A stretch of DNA of 45,694 nt. Source: Pseudomonas sp. C1C7. GTDB lineage: Bacteria > Pseudomonadota > Gammaproteobacteria > Pseudomonadales > Pseudomonadaceae. The stretch is taken from the NCBI RefSeq assembly GCF_013359595.1, contig NZ_JABFMP010000048.1:1-45694 (forward strand), read 5' to 3'. This document shows, piece by piece, positions 1-8,151 of this stretch. Position numbers and translations under genes: made by a program. How positions within the stretch are numbered: position 1 is the stretch's first letter; each line of letters begins with the position of its first letter. The notes under the pieces are model-generated. The model made no database searches, had not been told where the DNA came from, and saw only the letters and a list, made by a program, of their open reading frames with translations.

Positions 1-299
1 GCATGATGTCCTTCGCCCTGTCGCTGGATGACCTGGTGCTGGCCAGCTTCGTGTCCGGTCCCGGCTCCACCACCCTGCCGATGGAAGTGTTCTCGGCAGT
101 ACGTCTGGGCGTGAAGCCGGAGATCAACGCCGTGGCGAGTCTGATCCTGCTGGCGGTATCGATCGTGACCTTCATGGTCTGGTACTTCAGCCGGCGCGCC
201 GAAGCCAGCCGCAAGCGGGCGATCCAGGAAGCGATGGAGCAGACCGCGAGCGAATCCTGGCAACAACCTGAAAAGCAGATGTCAGAAGCGACGGCCTAA
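1..299 (+). CDS. potI: Putrescine ABC transporter permease, C-terminal end (partial)
   Basis: Only the last 98-99 codons are present; the gene enters from the left edge. The segment carries the end of an inner-membrane permease domain, a final hydrophobic helix (around VASLILLAVSIVTFMVW) and a basic, then polar, cytoplasmic tail. The phrase SFALSLDDLVLASFVSGPG matches the conserved EAA-region part of spermidine/putrescine permeases of the PotI/PotC type. Its family role is to pair with PotH to form the channel of the PotFGHI putrescine importer. The downstream gene is the matching binding protein, which supports PotI rather than PotC. A palindromic repeat lies between the two genes. Confidence 0.88.
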   Translation, partial: MMSFALSLDDLVLASFVSGPGSTTLPMEVFSAVRLGVKPEINAVASLILLAVSIVTFMVWYFSRRAEASRKRAIQEAMEQTASESWQQPEKQMSEATA

Positions 300-319
300 G
301 GCCGCTGCTGGCTTAACTG

Positions 320-406
320 TGTAGGAGCTGCCGCAGGCTGCGATCTTTTGATCTTGTTTTTAGAAGTCAAAAGATCGCAGCCTCGTTTCACTCGACAGCT
401 CCTACA
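320..406. repeat. REP-type palindrome, AAAGATCGCAGCC family
   Basis: An imperfect inverted repeat with outer arms TGTAGGAGCTG and CAGCTCCTACA and inner arms built on GGCTGCGATCTTTTGA and TCAAAAGATCGCAGCC. It sits in the potI-potF gap, so it could form a stable hairpin in the operon mRNA and uncouple expression of potF from the permease genes. Related copies lie at 10611-10666 and 15665-15744. Confidence 0.85.
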
Positions 407-464
407 AAAGAGTTCTGCGTTCACTGTTTTGCGTAATTGAATATAAAGAAATGGAGTTGTACCG

Positions 465-1562
465 ATGAAAATGTTTGGCAGGACTCTGCTGACACTGTCC
501 TTATTGGGCGCCATGGCAACCGGCGTCCAGGCCAATGACAAGGTACTGCGCGTCTACAACTGGTCGGATTACATTGCCCCGGACACCGTCAAGAAGTTCG
601 AAGACGAGACCGGGATCCAGGTGACCTACGATGTGTTCGACAGTAATGAAACGTTAGAGGCTCGCCTGCTGGCGGGTAAATCCGGCTACGACCTCGTCGT
701 GCCGTCCAACAGCTTTTTGGCCAAGCAGGTCAAGGCCGGGGTCTATCAGACCCTGGACAAATCGAAGCTGCCGAACTGGAAGAATCTCAACCCGGTGCTG
801 CTGAAAAACGCCTCCGCCAGCGACCCGGACAACGCCCATGCCTTCCCCTACATGTGGGGCTCGATCGGCATTGGCTTCAACCCGGAGAAGGTCAAGGAAG
901 TGCTCGGCGCCAACGCCCCGACCAATTCCTGGGACTTGCTGTTCAAGCCGCAAAACGCTGAAAAACTCAAAGCCTGCGGCATCAGCTTCCTCGACTCGCC
1001 GACCGAAATGATCCCGGCCGCCCTGCACTACCTGGGCTACCCGGTGAACGATCAGGACAAGGCGCACATCGCCGAGGCCGAAGCGCTGTTCATGAAGATT
1101 CGTCCGTCTGTGTCGTACTTCCATTCCTCGAAGTACATCTCTGACCTTGCCAACGGCAACATCTGCGTGGCCGTGGGCTACTCCGGCGACGTGCTGCAGG
1201 CCAAGGCCCGCGCCCAGGAAGCCGGGGGCAAGGTGAAGATCGACTACAGCATCCCCAAAGAAGGCGCCGGCAGCTTCTATGACATGGTCGCCATCCCCCG
1301 CGATGCCGCCAACGTCGAGAACGCTTACCTGTTCATGAACTTCCTGATGCGTCCGGACGTCATTGCGGACATCACCAACAACATCGGCTACAGCAACGCG
1401 AATGCGGCGGCCACGCCCTTGGTGGATGAAGCGATTCGCAGCGATCCGGGTTCGTACCCGTCCCAGGAAGTGATGGCGACCCTGTATGCGATTCCGGATA
1501 TGCCGATTGGTGTGCAGCGGGTCATGACTCGTGGGTGGACCAAAGTGAAACTCGGTAAATAA
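465..1562 (+). CDS. potF: Putrescine-binding periplasmic protein PotF
   Basis: This 365-residue protein is the soluble receptor of the PotFGHI ABC importer, delivering putrescine to the membrane complex. Residues 1-23 form a Sec signal peptide with a likely cut after VQA. The mature protein begins with the family signature YNWSDYIAPD (residues 31-40), whose Trp-Ser-Asp contacts the polyamine in PotF structures. The length agrees with the usual 360-370 residues. A GGAG motif precedes the ATG. It directly follows the permease gene potI. A strong intrinsic terminator at 1644-1667 closes the operon. PotF and the related SpuD/SpuE proteins are hard to separate by sequence alone, so substrate preference among putrescine, cadaverine and spermidine is inferred. 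Confidence 0.92.
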   Translation: MKMFGRTLLTLSLLGAMATGVQANDKVLRVYNWSDYIAPDTVKKFEDETGIQVTYDVFDSNETLEARLLAGKSGYDLVVPSNSFLAKQVKAGVYQTLDKSKLPNWKNLNPVLLKNASASDPDNAHAFPYMWGSIGIGFNPEKVKEVLGANAPTNSWDLLFKPQNAEKLKACGISFLDSPTEMIPAALHYLGYPVNDQDKAHIAEAEALFMKIRPSVSYFHSSKYISDLANGNICVAVGYSGDVLQAKARAQEAGGKVKIDYSIPKEGAGSFYDMVAIPRDAANVENAYLFMNFLMRPDVIADITNNIGYSNANAAATPLVDEAIRSDPGSYPSQEVMATLYAIPDMPIGVQRVMTRGWTKVKLGK

Positions 1563-1643
1563 CACCCCGTCTAACTTTTTCCTGCGTGCAGCGCCTTACC
1601 ACCGCTGCATTACTCACCTGGCTCCTCGGTTAAGGTGAAGTTC

Positions 1644-1667
1644 GGCGCCCTCGGGCGCCTTTTTTTT
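1644..1667 (+). terminator. Intrinsic terminator of the pot operon
   Basis: GC-rich hairpin GGCGCC-CTCG-GGCGCC followed directly by eight T residues. It lies 82 bases after the potF stop and just before the end of the convergent thpR gene. Confidence 0.9.
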
Positions 1668-2205
1668 ATTGTGGGCCCAGCGGCCATTCGGCCAGCGCCC
1701 GGTAGCGGCCCTTGTGGGATTCGAACAGGGTGAAACGATCAGCACGCAGGAAAAATTCCGGGGCCGTCGGTGATTCCGGCGCCGGTGCGCGATAGTCGCG
1801 GGCCAGGGTCAGGTGGGGGCGAAACTCCCTGGAGGTTTCTTCCAGGCCGAACGGCAGCAGCGCCTGTTCCAGGTCATACACCAGCCGCAGCAGGGTCGGT
1901 GGTGCCTGTTGCGGAGCCAGGACCAGCGCCCCTGCCCTGCGCCAGACATCCAGTCGATCCAGCACCACGGTCAAACGCTCGGCCGACGTGCGGACTGAAG
2001 CCGCCGCTTCACAGATCGCGGCGATCTGCGCGGTATCGACCGAGCCCAGAAACTTAAGGGTCAGATGAAAATTCTCCACCGGCACCGGTCGTCCGCTGCG
2101 CAGCTGCAGGGCGCTGCGCCATTGGCCGATGGCCTTGCGCTGGACCGGCGGGCAGTCCAGGGCGAAGAACAGTCGTTTGAAGGGTTCGCGGGATTCGTCA
2201 TACAT
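1666..2205 (-). CDS. thpR: RNA 2',3'-cyclic phosphodiesterase (ThpR/LigT family)
   Basis: A 179-residue member of the 2H phosphoesterase superfamily. The two catalytic HxTx motifs are plain: HLTL at 47-50 and HLTL at 131-134, the usual spacing for this fold. Family members hydrolyse RNA 2',3'-cyclic phosphate termini to 2'-phosphates and can ligate 2'-5' linkages in vitro; the cellular role is uncertain. I placed the start at the ATG at 2205 because AGGAG lies just upstream and the family motif RLFFALDCP begins at residue 11; the 35 extra codons upstream look non-coding. It is monocistronic and convergent with potF. Confidence 0.9.
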   Translation of the reverse strand: MYDESREPFKRLFFALDCPPVQRKAIGQWRSALQLRSGRPVPVENFHLTLKFLGSVDTAQIAAICEAAASVRTSAERLTVVLDRLDVWRRAGALVLAPQQAPPTLLRLVYDLEQALLPFGLEETSREFRPHLTLARDYRAPAPESPTAPEFFLRADRFTLFESHKGRYRALAEWPLGPQ

Positions 2206-2326
2206 GACGGGGGCTCTCCTGAAGGCTGTTGCGTGAGTATCCCGAGTGTACAACCGCCACCGCCGTTTCTGGCGCCTGCCGACATGCGCGTTATAGTTGA
2301 TGCACGCCAATTACCCGGAGGCTGCC

Positions 2327-2518
2327 ATGCGACAGATCCTCAGCAAGGAACCCTGGTGGGCCGCCCCACCCGAACCCGGCCAGGACGAATTCGAACTGGA
2401 ATGGGGCTGGCTGGTGCACTACAGCGAAGGCGAGCCGCGCTTCGAATTCATCCGCGAACGACCGACGGACGACGAGATCCTGCAGCGCAAGAGTTGCAGG
2501 ATCACGCCGGTGGAGTGA
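2327..2518 (+). CDS. Small conserved-looking hypothetical protein (63 aa)
   Basis: A short gene with a good ribosome binding site (CCGGAGG, 6 bases before the ATG). The 63-residue product is rich in Trp, Glu and Pro, with the stretch EPWWAAPPEPGQDEFELEWG near the N-terminus, and has no membrane segment or signal peptide. It is divergent from thpR with 121 bases between start codons, so each probably has its own promoter in that gap. I recognise no domain and assign no function. Longer in-frame starts at 2297 and 2300 lack a ribosome binding site. Confidence 0.7.
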   Translation: MRQILSKEPWWAAPPEPGQDEFELEWGWLVHYSEGEPRFEFIRERPTDDEILQRKSCRITPVE

Positions 2519-2550
2519 CCCTGACAAAAGCCTTGAGACAACACGGTTAG

Positions 2551-2776
2551 CTGTGGCGAGGGGCTTGTCAGTCAAGCCGCCGCAAAACATGTAGCAGCTG
2601 GCGAAGCCTGCGTCCGGCTGCGAAGCAGTCGCAAAACCTGAATGCGAGGTCTTCCTGAAGCACCGCGTTGCCTGATTTCACGACTGTTGCGCAGCCGGAC
2701 GCAGGCTTCGCCAGCTGCTACATGGACCGTGTTTTGCCTTAACTGACTGGCATTGGGGCAAGCCCCCTCGCCACAG
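2551..2776. repeat. Nested double palindrome (two REP families)
   Basis: The outer arms CTGTGGCGAGGGGCTTG (2551-2567) and CAAGCCCCCTCGCCACAG (2759-2776) enclose an inner palindrome at 2590-2722. The inner arms begin TGTAGCAGCTGGCGAAGCC and end GGCTTCGCCAGCTGCTACA, about 33 bases long and almost perfect. The element fills the 276-base gap between two convergent genes; I see no gene in it. It may also act as a two-way transcription stop. Confidence 0.85.
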
Positions 2777-2794
2777 TTTTCCTCGCCCGAACCA

Positions 2795-3148
2795 CTACGC
2801 CTGCATGATCAATTCAAACCCGCCATAAATCATCCGCTGCCCATCGAACGGCATCGGGTTGACGTCGGGTTTCATGCGCGGGTCCTGCATCATTTTTTCC
2901 ATGCCGGCGTTGCGGGTGGCCTTGTCCGGCCAGATGATCCAGCCGAACACTACGGTTTCGCCTTCCTGGCATTTCACCGCCATCGGGAACGAGGTGAGCT
3001 TGCCTTCCGGCACGTCATCGCCCCAGCACTCGGCGATGCTCAGGGCGCCGTTTTCCTTGAAGACTTCGGCAGCGATTTTGCAATGTTTGAGGTATTGCTC
3101 GCGTTTATCGCTGGGCACCGAGGCAGAAAATGCATCGACATAAGACAT
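2795..3148 (-). CDS. DUF1428 (YbaA-like) family protein
   Basis: A 117-residue cytoplasmic protein beginning MSYVDAFSASVP. The start at 3148 is preceded by AAGGAG, the best site in the frame. Sequence hallmarks of the YbaA/DUF1428 family are the N-terminal YVDAF, the central GDDVPEGK, and FGWIIWPDK followed by a near C-terminal PFDGQRMIYGGFE. The fold is a ferredoxin-like alpha/beta-barrel dimer similar to DGPF/YCII-type proteins. No enzymatic activity is established. It is 16 bases downstream of the lipoprotein gene on the same strand, so the two are probably co-transcribed. Confidence 0.85.
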   Translation of the reverse strand: MSYVDAFSASVPSDKREQYLKHCKIAAEVFKENGALSIAECWGDDVPEGKLTSFPMAVKCQEGETVVFGWIIWPDKATRNAGMEKMMQDPRMKPDVNPMPFDGQRMIYGGFELIMQA

Positions 3149-3164
3149 GAGTGTTCTCCTTGCT

Positions 3165-4229
3165 TCACGGGTTGGTCTGCTTGTTAGTCGATTCGGTCGG
3201 CTGCCATTCGACAGTCCCCGCACTCAGTCCGACCGGCGGTTGGGCCGTCTTGGCCAGATTGCCTTCGATCTGCCCCGCCATGTACAGGGTTCCCGCCATC
3301 ACCCCCGACTGCGGGTTTTGCAGCAGCTTGGCCCAGGCCTTGTCGAAGGTGTTGCCCAGGCTGCTGCGAATCAGCGCCTCGCTGTCGGGCCGGTCGCTGG
3401 CCTGGATCAGCGCGCGGATACCGGCCACGCCAACCGTGATCAATCCGCCAGCAAGCTTGCCCGCTGCGGCCGCCACCGCACTGGCGGCGCCCCGGGGGGC
3501 CATTTCCGCTTCCATGCGACGGCTGGCGCGCCTGGCCACCGGGGCCATGGCGTTTTCGGTGGAGTCCACACCTTTTTCGCCGCCGGCCTTGTGAACTTTG
3601 TCGACCAGTGCGGCATAGGCCGGCAACTTGTCCAGTGATTCGATGCGTATGACCTGATACAGCGAAGCATCCCGCGCCGACGGCGGCCCCAGGGCGATGG
3701 CCGGGACTTTCTGGATGCGTCCGTTGAGCTGGGCGATCGGCACGCCATGGCGCTGGGAGATTTTCTGCAGTTCTTCCTTGAGGATGTCGACGTAGAACGC
3801 CGAGGCCAGGCTGAGAATCGCATCAGGATCGATTTCCACCGCGGCCGGTGCCAATACCTTTTCCTGGTATGCCTCCAACAGATAGGCGGCCAGGCGCTTT
3901 TCCGAGGCGTCCTGCTCGCCTTGGGCGCTCAGGGTGTACCAACTGACTTTCATCGACAGCCATTCCTGGGTCCAGTAACTGCTGAACCAGGGGATGAAGT
4001 TTTCTTCGGTGAGCTGATAGACCCGCGTGCGCCAGTATTCCATGGCGCCGCGGGCGTAGATTTTGGTCTGCTCGGTGGCCGACTGCGAGGCATCGATGAT
4101 CTCGCGGTCTACCTGTTGCCAGGTGCTCGGCGCGATCATCACTTGCGGCGCTTCCACTGGCGCGCGCGGGGCCGTGGCGCATCCGGCCAATACCAGCAGC
4201 ACGGCGACGATCAACGAACGCAGGTTCAA
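3165..4229 (-). CDS. Predicted lipoprotein of unknown function (354 aa, TTG start)
   Basis: The N-terminus is a lipoprotein signal: two basic residues, a hydrophobic stretch and the lipobox VLAGC with the acylated Cys at residue 17; Ala at +2 predicts outer-membrane sorting. The body is mostly alpha-helical (residues 35-200), then a Gly/Ala-rich segment near 245-275 (AAAAGKLAGGLITVGVAGIRAL) that may insert in or lie on a membrane, then a polar tail. The start codon is TTG, supported by AGGAG 8 bases upstream; no ATG gives the complete signal peptide. I do not recognise a characterised family. The DUF1428 gene follows closely. Confidence 0.75.
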   Translation of the reverse strand: MNLRSLIVAVLLVLAGCATAPRAPVEAPQVMIAPSTWQQVDREIIDASQSATEQTKIYARGAMEYWRTRVYQLTEENFIPWFSSYWTQEWLSMKVSWYTLSAQGEQDASEKRLAAYLLEAYQEKVLAPAAVEIDPDAILSLASAFYVDILKEELQKISQRHGVPIAQLNGRIQKVPAIALGPPSARDASLYQVIRIESLDKLPAYAALVDKVHKAGGEKGVDSTENAMAPVARRASRRMEAEMAPRGAASAVAAAAGKLAGGLITVGVAGIRALIQASDRPDSEALIRSSLGNTFDKAWAKLLQNPQSGVMAGTLYMAGQIEGNLAKTAQPPVGLSAGTVEWQPTESTNKQTNP

Positions 4230-4467
4230 GATCGTGGCTCCTGAAAGTCAGCGCCGGACCGGCTGGCCGGCGCTTGAAAGCCCTGAATTGAGTATAGGTG
4301 GCGGTGGGTGGTGACCCCACCGCCGCCATCGCGAGCAGGAACACCCCGCAAACCCGACCATCACTCCCATCGATATTCACAATCGCCACGATTGCCTTCC
4401 GCCCCGCCACCGTCAGCGTAGGATCAATCCCAAGCCAACACGAAACCCTGAAACGGAGGGGCCAATC

Positions 4468-4560
4468 ATGCTGATCCATCTCTTGACCTGTATGGCCCTG
4501 ACGGCCTTCACATTGAGCGTATTTGCCTGGTTCGTCCTGTCCGAGGAGCGCACGTCATGA
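4468..4560 (+). CDS. 30-residue single-pass membrane peptide
   Basis: A tiny gene with a very strong ribosome binding site (GGAGGGG, 6 bases before ATG). The product has one hydrophobic helix spanning about residues 2-24 (MLIHLLTCMALTAFTLSVFA) and ends SEERTS. Its stop overlaps the next start as ATGA, so translation of the two is probably coupled. Such peptides often act as small subunits or regulators of membrane complexes, but no partner is visible. Function unknown. Confidence 0.6.
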   Translation: MLIHLLTCMALTAFTLSVFAWFVLSEERTS

Positions 4561-4820
4561 TCACTGAAGTCACCCTTGCCGTGAGCTTTCCGGTATTCGG
4601 CAGCAACTATTACTCGCAGACATTCGAGTCCCGTAAGGTGTTGACCCTCGTGTTCGACGAAAAATTCGAGGCCTTGCTGATTCCGGCTGCCGATCATCAC
4701 TTCAGCAACGAAGTGGTCGGCCTGAACGATCAGTTCCGCTTCCTCAACGACGTGCTGGCCGAGCATTTGCTGGAAGCTGAACTCGCGGCGACCGCCCGTC
4801 GCAATCATCAGTATTTCTGA
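4557..4820 (+). CDS. Hypothetical 87-residue cytoplasmic protein
   Basis: Starts within the stop of the 30-residue membrane peptide (ATGA overlap) and has its own GAGGAG about 8 bases upstream. The product has alternating hydrophobic residues suggestive of a small beta-sheet domain (LVFDEKFEALLIPAADHHF) followed by an acidic amphipathic helix (LNDVLAEHLLEAELAATARR). No signal peptide and no known domain. A strong intrinsic terminator follows 40 bases after the stop, so the pair forms a two-gene transcript. Confidence 0.7.
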   Translation: MITEVTLAVSFPVFGSNYYSQTFESRKVLTLVFDEKFEALLIPAADHHFSNEVVGLNDQFRFLNDVLAEHLLEAELAATARRNHQYF

Positions 4821-4860
4821 GCCGACGCCTCGTCGACCTGATCCGAACTCCGTGTGCCTT

Positions 4861-4897
4861 GCTCCCCCTCATTGATCGTGACGGGGAGCTTTTTTTT
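4861..4897 (+). terminator. Intrinsic terminator after the two-gene small-protein unit
   Basis: Stem GCTCCCC/GGGGAGC with a 15-base loop, followed by eight T residues. It separates the small plus-strand genes from the convergent LysR gene. Confidence 0.88.
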
Positions 4898-4900
4898 GCC

Positions 4901-5791
4901 CTATCGGCTGCATACCTCGCGCAGACAGCCGCGCAACCAGCGGTGCACCGGGTCGGCATCCAGCCGTGGGTGCCAGAGCATGGCCACGGTGAAATCCGGC
5001 AACGTCAGTGGCAGGTCGAAGCTGTGCAGGCCGAGCCTGAGGTTGGCCGTGTGGCGCTCTGGTACGGTGGCGATCAGCTCGCTGCTGCGGGCCAGCGCCA
5101 GTGCCGTCGAGAAACCGGGAACAATGGTCGCGATCTGCCGCGCAAGGCCGAGCGGCGCCAGGGCTTCATCGATCGGTCCCTTGTCCAGCCCGCGTCGCGA
5201 CACGCTGATGTGACTGCCGGCCGCGTAGCGTTGGGGAGTGATTTCGCCGTCGCTTAGCGGATGGTCAATGCGCACCACACCGATGAATCGATCGCGAAAC
5301 AGCCCCTGGGTGCGCAGTTCCGGACTGGCGGTCTTGCCGACCACACCGGTTTCCAGATCCACCGTGCCGTCACGCAATGAGGCGCTGTCCTTGTCGGGTT
5401 TGTGCATGAAGCGCAGGCGCACACCCGGCGCCTGTTCATCGATGCGGGTGATCAGCGAGGCGCCGAAGTTTTCGACGAAACCTTCGCTGGTGCGCAGGGT
5501 GAAGGTGCGTTCCAGCTGTCGCAGATCCGGTTGTTCGGCCGGACGCAGCACCGCTTCGGTGTCCTGTACCAACTGGCTGACGCGCTCACGCAACTCCAGC
5601 GCCCGCGGCGTCGGCACCAACCCGCGCCCTGCCCTGACCAGCAACGGATCACCAGTGGTCTCGCGCAAGCGGGCCAATGCGCGGCTCATTGCCGAGGGGC
5701 TCAGGCGCAGGCGCTTGGCGGCCGCGACGACGCTGCCTTCGGTCAGCAACACATCGAGAGTGATCAACAGATTGAAATCGGGTGCGGACAT
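4901..5791 (-). CDS. LysR-family transcriptional regulator
   Basis: A 296-residue LTTR. The N-terminal winged helix-turn-helix is at about residues 5-62 (LDVLLTEGSVVAAAKRL, SPSAMSRALARLRE) and the effector-binding domain at 90-295. I used the ATG at 5791; a TTG directly before it adds one residue. It is divergent from the exporter gene at 5927, and an ATTGG-N8-CCAAT palindrome lies in the shared promoter region, so the regulator probably controls the exporter and itself. The inducer is unknown. Confidence 0.9.
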   Translation of the reverse strand: MSAPDFNLLITLDVLLTEGSVVAAAKRLRLSPSAMSRALARLRETTGDPLLVRAGRGLVPTPRALELRERVSQLVQDTEAVLRPAEQPDLRQLERTFTLRTSEGFVENFGASLITRIDEQAPGVRLRFMHKPDKDSASLRDGTVDLETGVVGKTASPELRTQGLFRDRFIGVVRIDHPLSDGEITPQRYAAGSHISVSRRGLDKGPIDEALAPLGLARQIATIVPGFSTALALARSSELIATVPERHTANLRLGLHSFDLPLTLPDFTVAMLWHPRLDADPVHRWLRGCLREVCSR

Positions 5792-5881
5792 CAAGAGCCC
5801 CTACTGTCTCGGCGATATGGCGTTCTACGCATGTATTAAGTGCAACCCATGCGTCTTCCGCCATGTTAGGCGCGAACGTAG

Positions 5882-5899
5882 ATTGGCGGTAGCTCCAAT
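5882..5899. promoter_or_regulatory. Candidate LysR operator upstream of the DHA2 exporter
   Basis: Perfect inverted repeat ATTGG-N8-CCAAT, ending 27 bases before the exporter ATG. It has the dyad form expected for an LTTR site, although the spacing is one base longer than the classical T-N11-A. Position and symmetry are seen directly; binding is inferred. Confidence 0.5.
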
Positions 5900-5926
5900 C
5901 GGGAGCCGCCATACAAGGGGTGCACC

Positions 5927-7279
5927 ATGAATTCCACGACCGCCGTCACCGCAGCCAGCCCACCAACCCGCTCAATCAGGTGGGCGCTGGCCAGCCTGTC
6001 ACTGTCGATGCTGCTGTCCTCCCTGGGCACCAGCATTGCCAACGTCGGCCTGCCCACGCTGGCCCAGGTGTTCGACGCGTCCTTCCAGCAAGTGCAATGG
6101 GTCGTCCTCGCCTACCTGCTGGCCATTACCACACTGATCGTCAGCGTCGGCCGGCTGGGCGATCTCGCTGGTCGACGTCGGCTGCTGTTGTCCGGCATTG
6201 GTCTGTTCACCGTTGCATCGGCCCTGTGCGGGCTGGCGCCGAGCCTGGAACTGTTGATCGGCGCACGGACGCTGCAGGGTTTGGGCGCGGCGATCATGAT
6301 GGCGCTGACCCTGGCCTTCGTCGGCGAAACGGTGCCCAAGGACAGAACCGGCAGCGCCATGGGACTGCTCGGCACCCTGTCGGCCATCGGCACGGCGATG
6401 GGGCCGTCGCTCGGTGGTTTGCTGATTGGCGAGTTTGGCTGGCGGGGGATTTTCCTGATCACCGTACCCTTGGGCCTGCTGACGTTGCTGCTTGCCCAGC
6501 GTTATTTGCCTGCTGATCAACAGCAAGCAAAAAACACACAGGTGGCTTTCGATTCAGTAGGCACCCTGCTGCTGGCGCTGACCCTCGCCGCCTACGCACT
6601 GGCCATGACCCTCGGGCGCGGGCAGTTCGGCGTGCTCAATCTTGCGTTGATCCTGTTGGCGGGCGTTGGCGCCTGGGTGTTCGTGCGGGTTGAACAGCGG
6701 GTCACGGAGCCCTTGGTCCGGCTCGCGATGTTCCACGATCGGCAGCTCACCACCCGTCTGATCATGAGCCTGCTGGTGGCCACGGTGATGATGGGCACGC
6801 TGGTGGTCGGGCCGTTCTATCTGTCCCAGGCGCTCGGATTGGGTGCGGTCGAGGCCGGGTTGGTGCTGTCGGTCGGGCCGTTGGTTGCGGCGCTGACCGG
6901 GGTGCCTGCGGGACGCATCGCCGATCGCTTCGGCGCCCGGCGCATGACCCTTGCCGGATTGCTCGTTATCGCCCTTGGCTGTCTGCTGCTGGCGGTTTTG
7001 CCAATCAGCTTCGGTGTCGTCGACTACATCGTTCCGATGGTGGTGATTACCCTGGGTTATGCGGTGTTTCAGACGGCCAATAACACGCTGGTGATGGCGG
7101 ATGTTCAGGCGCAGCAGCGAGGTGTGGTGTCGGGGATGCTCAATCTGTCGCGCAATCTGGGCTTGATCACCGGGGCTTCGGCGTTGGGGGCGGTGTTTGC
7201 AGCCGCAGGTATGCGCGTGACCTTTGTCGTGGCGTTGGCGTTGATTGCCTTGGCCTGTCGTTGTGCCAGGCGACATTGA
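5927..7279 (+). CDS. MFS transporter, DHA2-like drug/metabolite exporter
   Basis: A 450-residue integral membrane protein of the major facilitator superfamily. Hydrophobic helices fill the length from about residue 18 to 445. Motif A is visible after TM2 as GRLGDLAGRRRL (residues 78-89), and the helix after TM4 has the antiporter-type GAAIMMALTLAFVGE and GPSLGGLLI elements. The family exports toxic compounds by proton antiport. AAGGGG precedes the ATG. Expression is probably controlled by the divergent LysR regulator. The C-terminus is short (ends CARRH), and a palindromic repeat cluster begins about 20 bases downstream. Substrate not predictable. Confidence 0.88.
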   Translation: MNSTTAVTAASPPTRSIRWALASLSLSMLLSSLGTSIANVGLPTLAQVFDASFQQVQWVVLAYLLAITTLIVSVGRLGDLAGRRRLLLSGIGLFTVASALCGLAPSLELLIGARTLQGLGAAIMMALTLAFVGETVPKDRTGSAMGLLGTLSAIGTAMGPSLGGLLIGEFGWRGIFLITVPLGLLTLLLAQRYLPADQQQAKNTQVAFDSVGTLLLALTLAAYALAMTLGRGQFGVLNLALILLAGVGAWVFVRVEQRVTEPLVRLAMFHDRQLTTRLIMSLLVATVMMGTLVVGPFYLSQALGLGAVEAGLVLSVGPLVAALTGVPAGRIADRFGARRMTLAGLLVIALGCLLLAVLPISFGVVDYIVPMVVITLGYAVFQTANNTLVMADVQAQQRGVVSGMLNLSRNLGLITGASALGAVFAAAGMRVTFVVALALIALACRCARRH

Positions 7280-7296
7280 TGTCGGATGTGCCGGCC

Positions 7297-7440
7297 TCTT
7301 CGCGAGCAAGCCCACTCCCACAGTGATCGTTGTTCCAACCACAGGACCTGTACGAGCGAGCGATGGTCGTCAACGATGACGCGGGGCATCTGATGCCCCG
7401 CAGTGCACTTGGCTCCATCGCGAGCAGGCTCGCTCCCACA
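7297..7440. repeat. REP cluster (CGCGAGCAAGCCCGCTCCCACA family)
   Basis: A half-element (CTTCGCGAGCAAGCCCACTCCCACA, 7298-7322) is followed by an imperfect palindrome from 7348 to 7440 whose right arm ends CGCGAGCAGGCTCGCTCCCACA. The left arm (GTACGAGCGAGCGATGG) has lost several bases. Inside is a perfect 9-base stem, GCGGGGCAT-CTG-ATGCCCCGC (7381-7401). It fills the convergent gap between the exporter and cupin genes. Confidence 0.8.
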
Positions 7441-7457
7441 AGGACACGCGCCGGTGG

Positions 7458-7904
7458 TTATTGCTTGATGATCACCAGCGGTGTGTCTTTCTTGACGATG
7501 TAGGTCGCCAGTTCCGAGGCCTTGTCCTTGCCGATGTTCTTCGCCACATGGGCAGTCCCGGCCGGGATGTACAGGGATTGGCCGGCCTTGAGCACGACGT
7601 TCGGCTGGCCCTCGAGCTCGTACTCGAACGTGCCCGAGAGCACGTGAGCAACCTCAACCCCCGGATGGGCATGCCTTGGCGAAACGACGCCCGGATCGAA
7701 ATCCACAATCACCTGGACGACTTCCTGCCCCTGCACATCCAGATCGCGCTTGATCAGGTCGGTACGCGTAAGGCCGGTCTGCCAGTTCTTCCCGGCTGCC
7801 TGGCCGGTATCGGCTTGAGACAACGTGGTAAACGCGCCGAGCGCCGCGGTGACGAGGGCGGCGCCGAACAGGCCGATAGCTTTGGTTTTGTTATTTCGGG
7901 ACAT
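7458..7904 (-). CDS. Secreted cupin-domain protein
   Basis: A 148-residue protein with an N-terminal signal peptide (basic NKTK, hydrophobic IGLFGAALVTAALGAF, polar SQADT near residue 30), so the product should be periplasmic. The rest is a single cupin beta-barrel. Motif 1 is PRHAHPGVEVAHVLSGTFEY, with two metal-binding His residues and a Glu, and motif 2 is around YIPAGTAHVAKN with the third His. Small secreted cupins bind a divalent metal and may be dioxygenases, isomerases or sensors; the reaction here is not predictable. It is divergent from the TonB receptor across a 247-base gap. Confidence 0.85.
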   Translation of the reverse strand: MSRNNKTKAIGLFGAALVTAALGAFTTLSQADTGQAAGKNWQTGLTRTDLIKRDLDVQGQEVVQVIVDFDPGVVSPRHAHPGVEVAHVLSGTFEYELEGQPNVVLKAGQSLYIPAGTAHVAKNIGKDKASELATYIVKKDTPLVIIKQ

Positions 7905-8109
7905 CGCAATTCTCCAATGAGCGCACGGTATAGCGCGGTGATGCCTGGATAAGGCAGCCCCATTACGCGGCCAGCGTGTATCCGGCTCGTGTCGCGCCAG
8001 GCGTTTTTTTGTATGTGCACGTAGCCGGCGGCGGACGAGATACAGTGCGATACACCCGCAAACATTATTTTCAGTGTCCCTGATACCTTTTTCGCGCTCG
8101 TTCGGTGTG

Positions 8110-8128
8110 TAGAGGAATTCTCATTATC
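8110..8128. promoter_or_regulatory. Candidate Fur box upstream of the TonB receptor
   Basis: The 19 bases ending TCTCATTATC match the Fur consensus (GATAATGATTATCATTATC orientation) at 13 of 19 positions, with the downstream half nearly intact. It lies 24 bases before the receptor ATG, the expected place for iron-dependent repression. Not tested. Confidence 0.5.
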
Positions 8129-8151
8129 CTTTGCATCCACAGGCATGCCGC

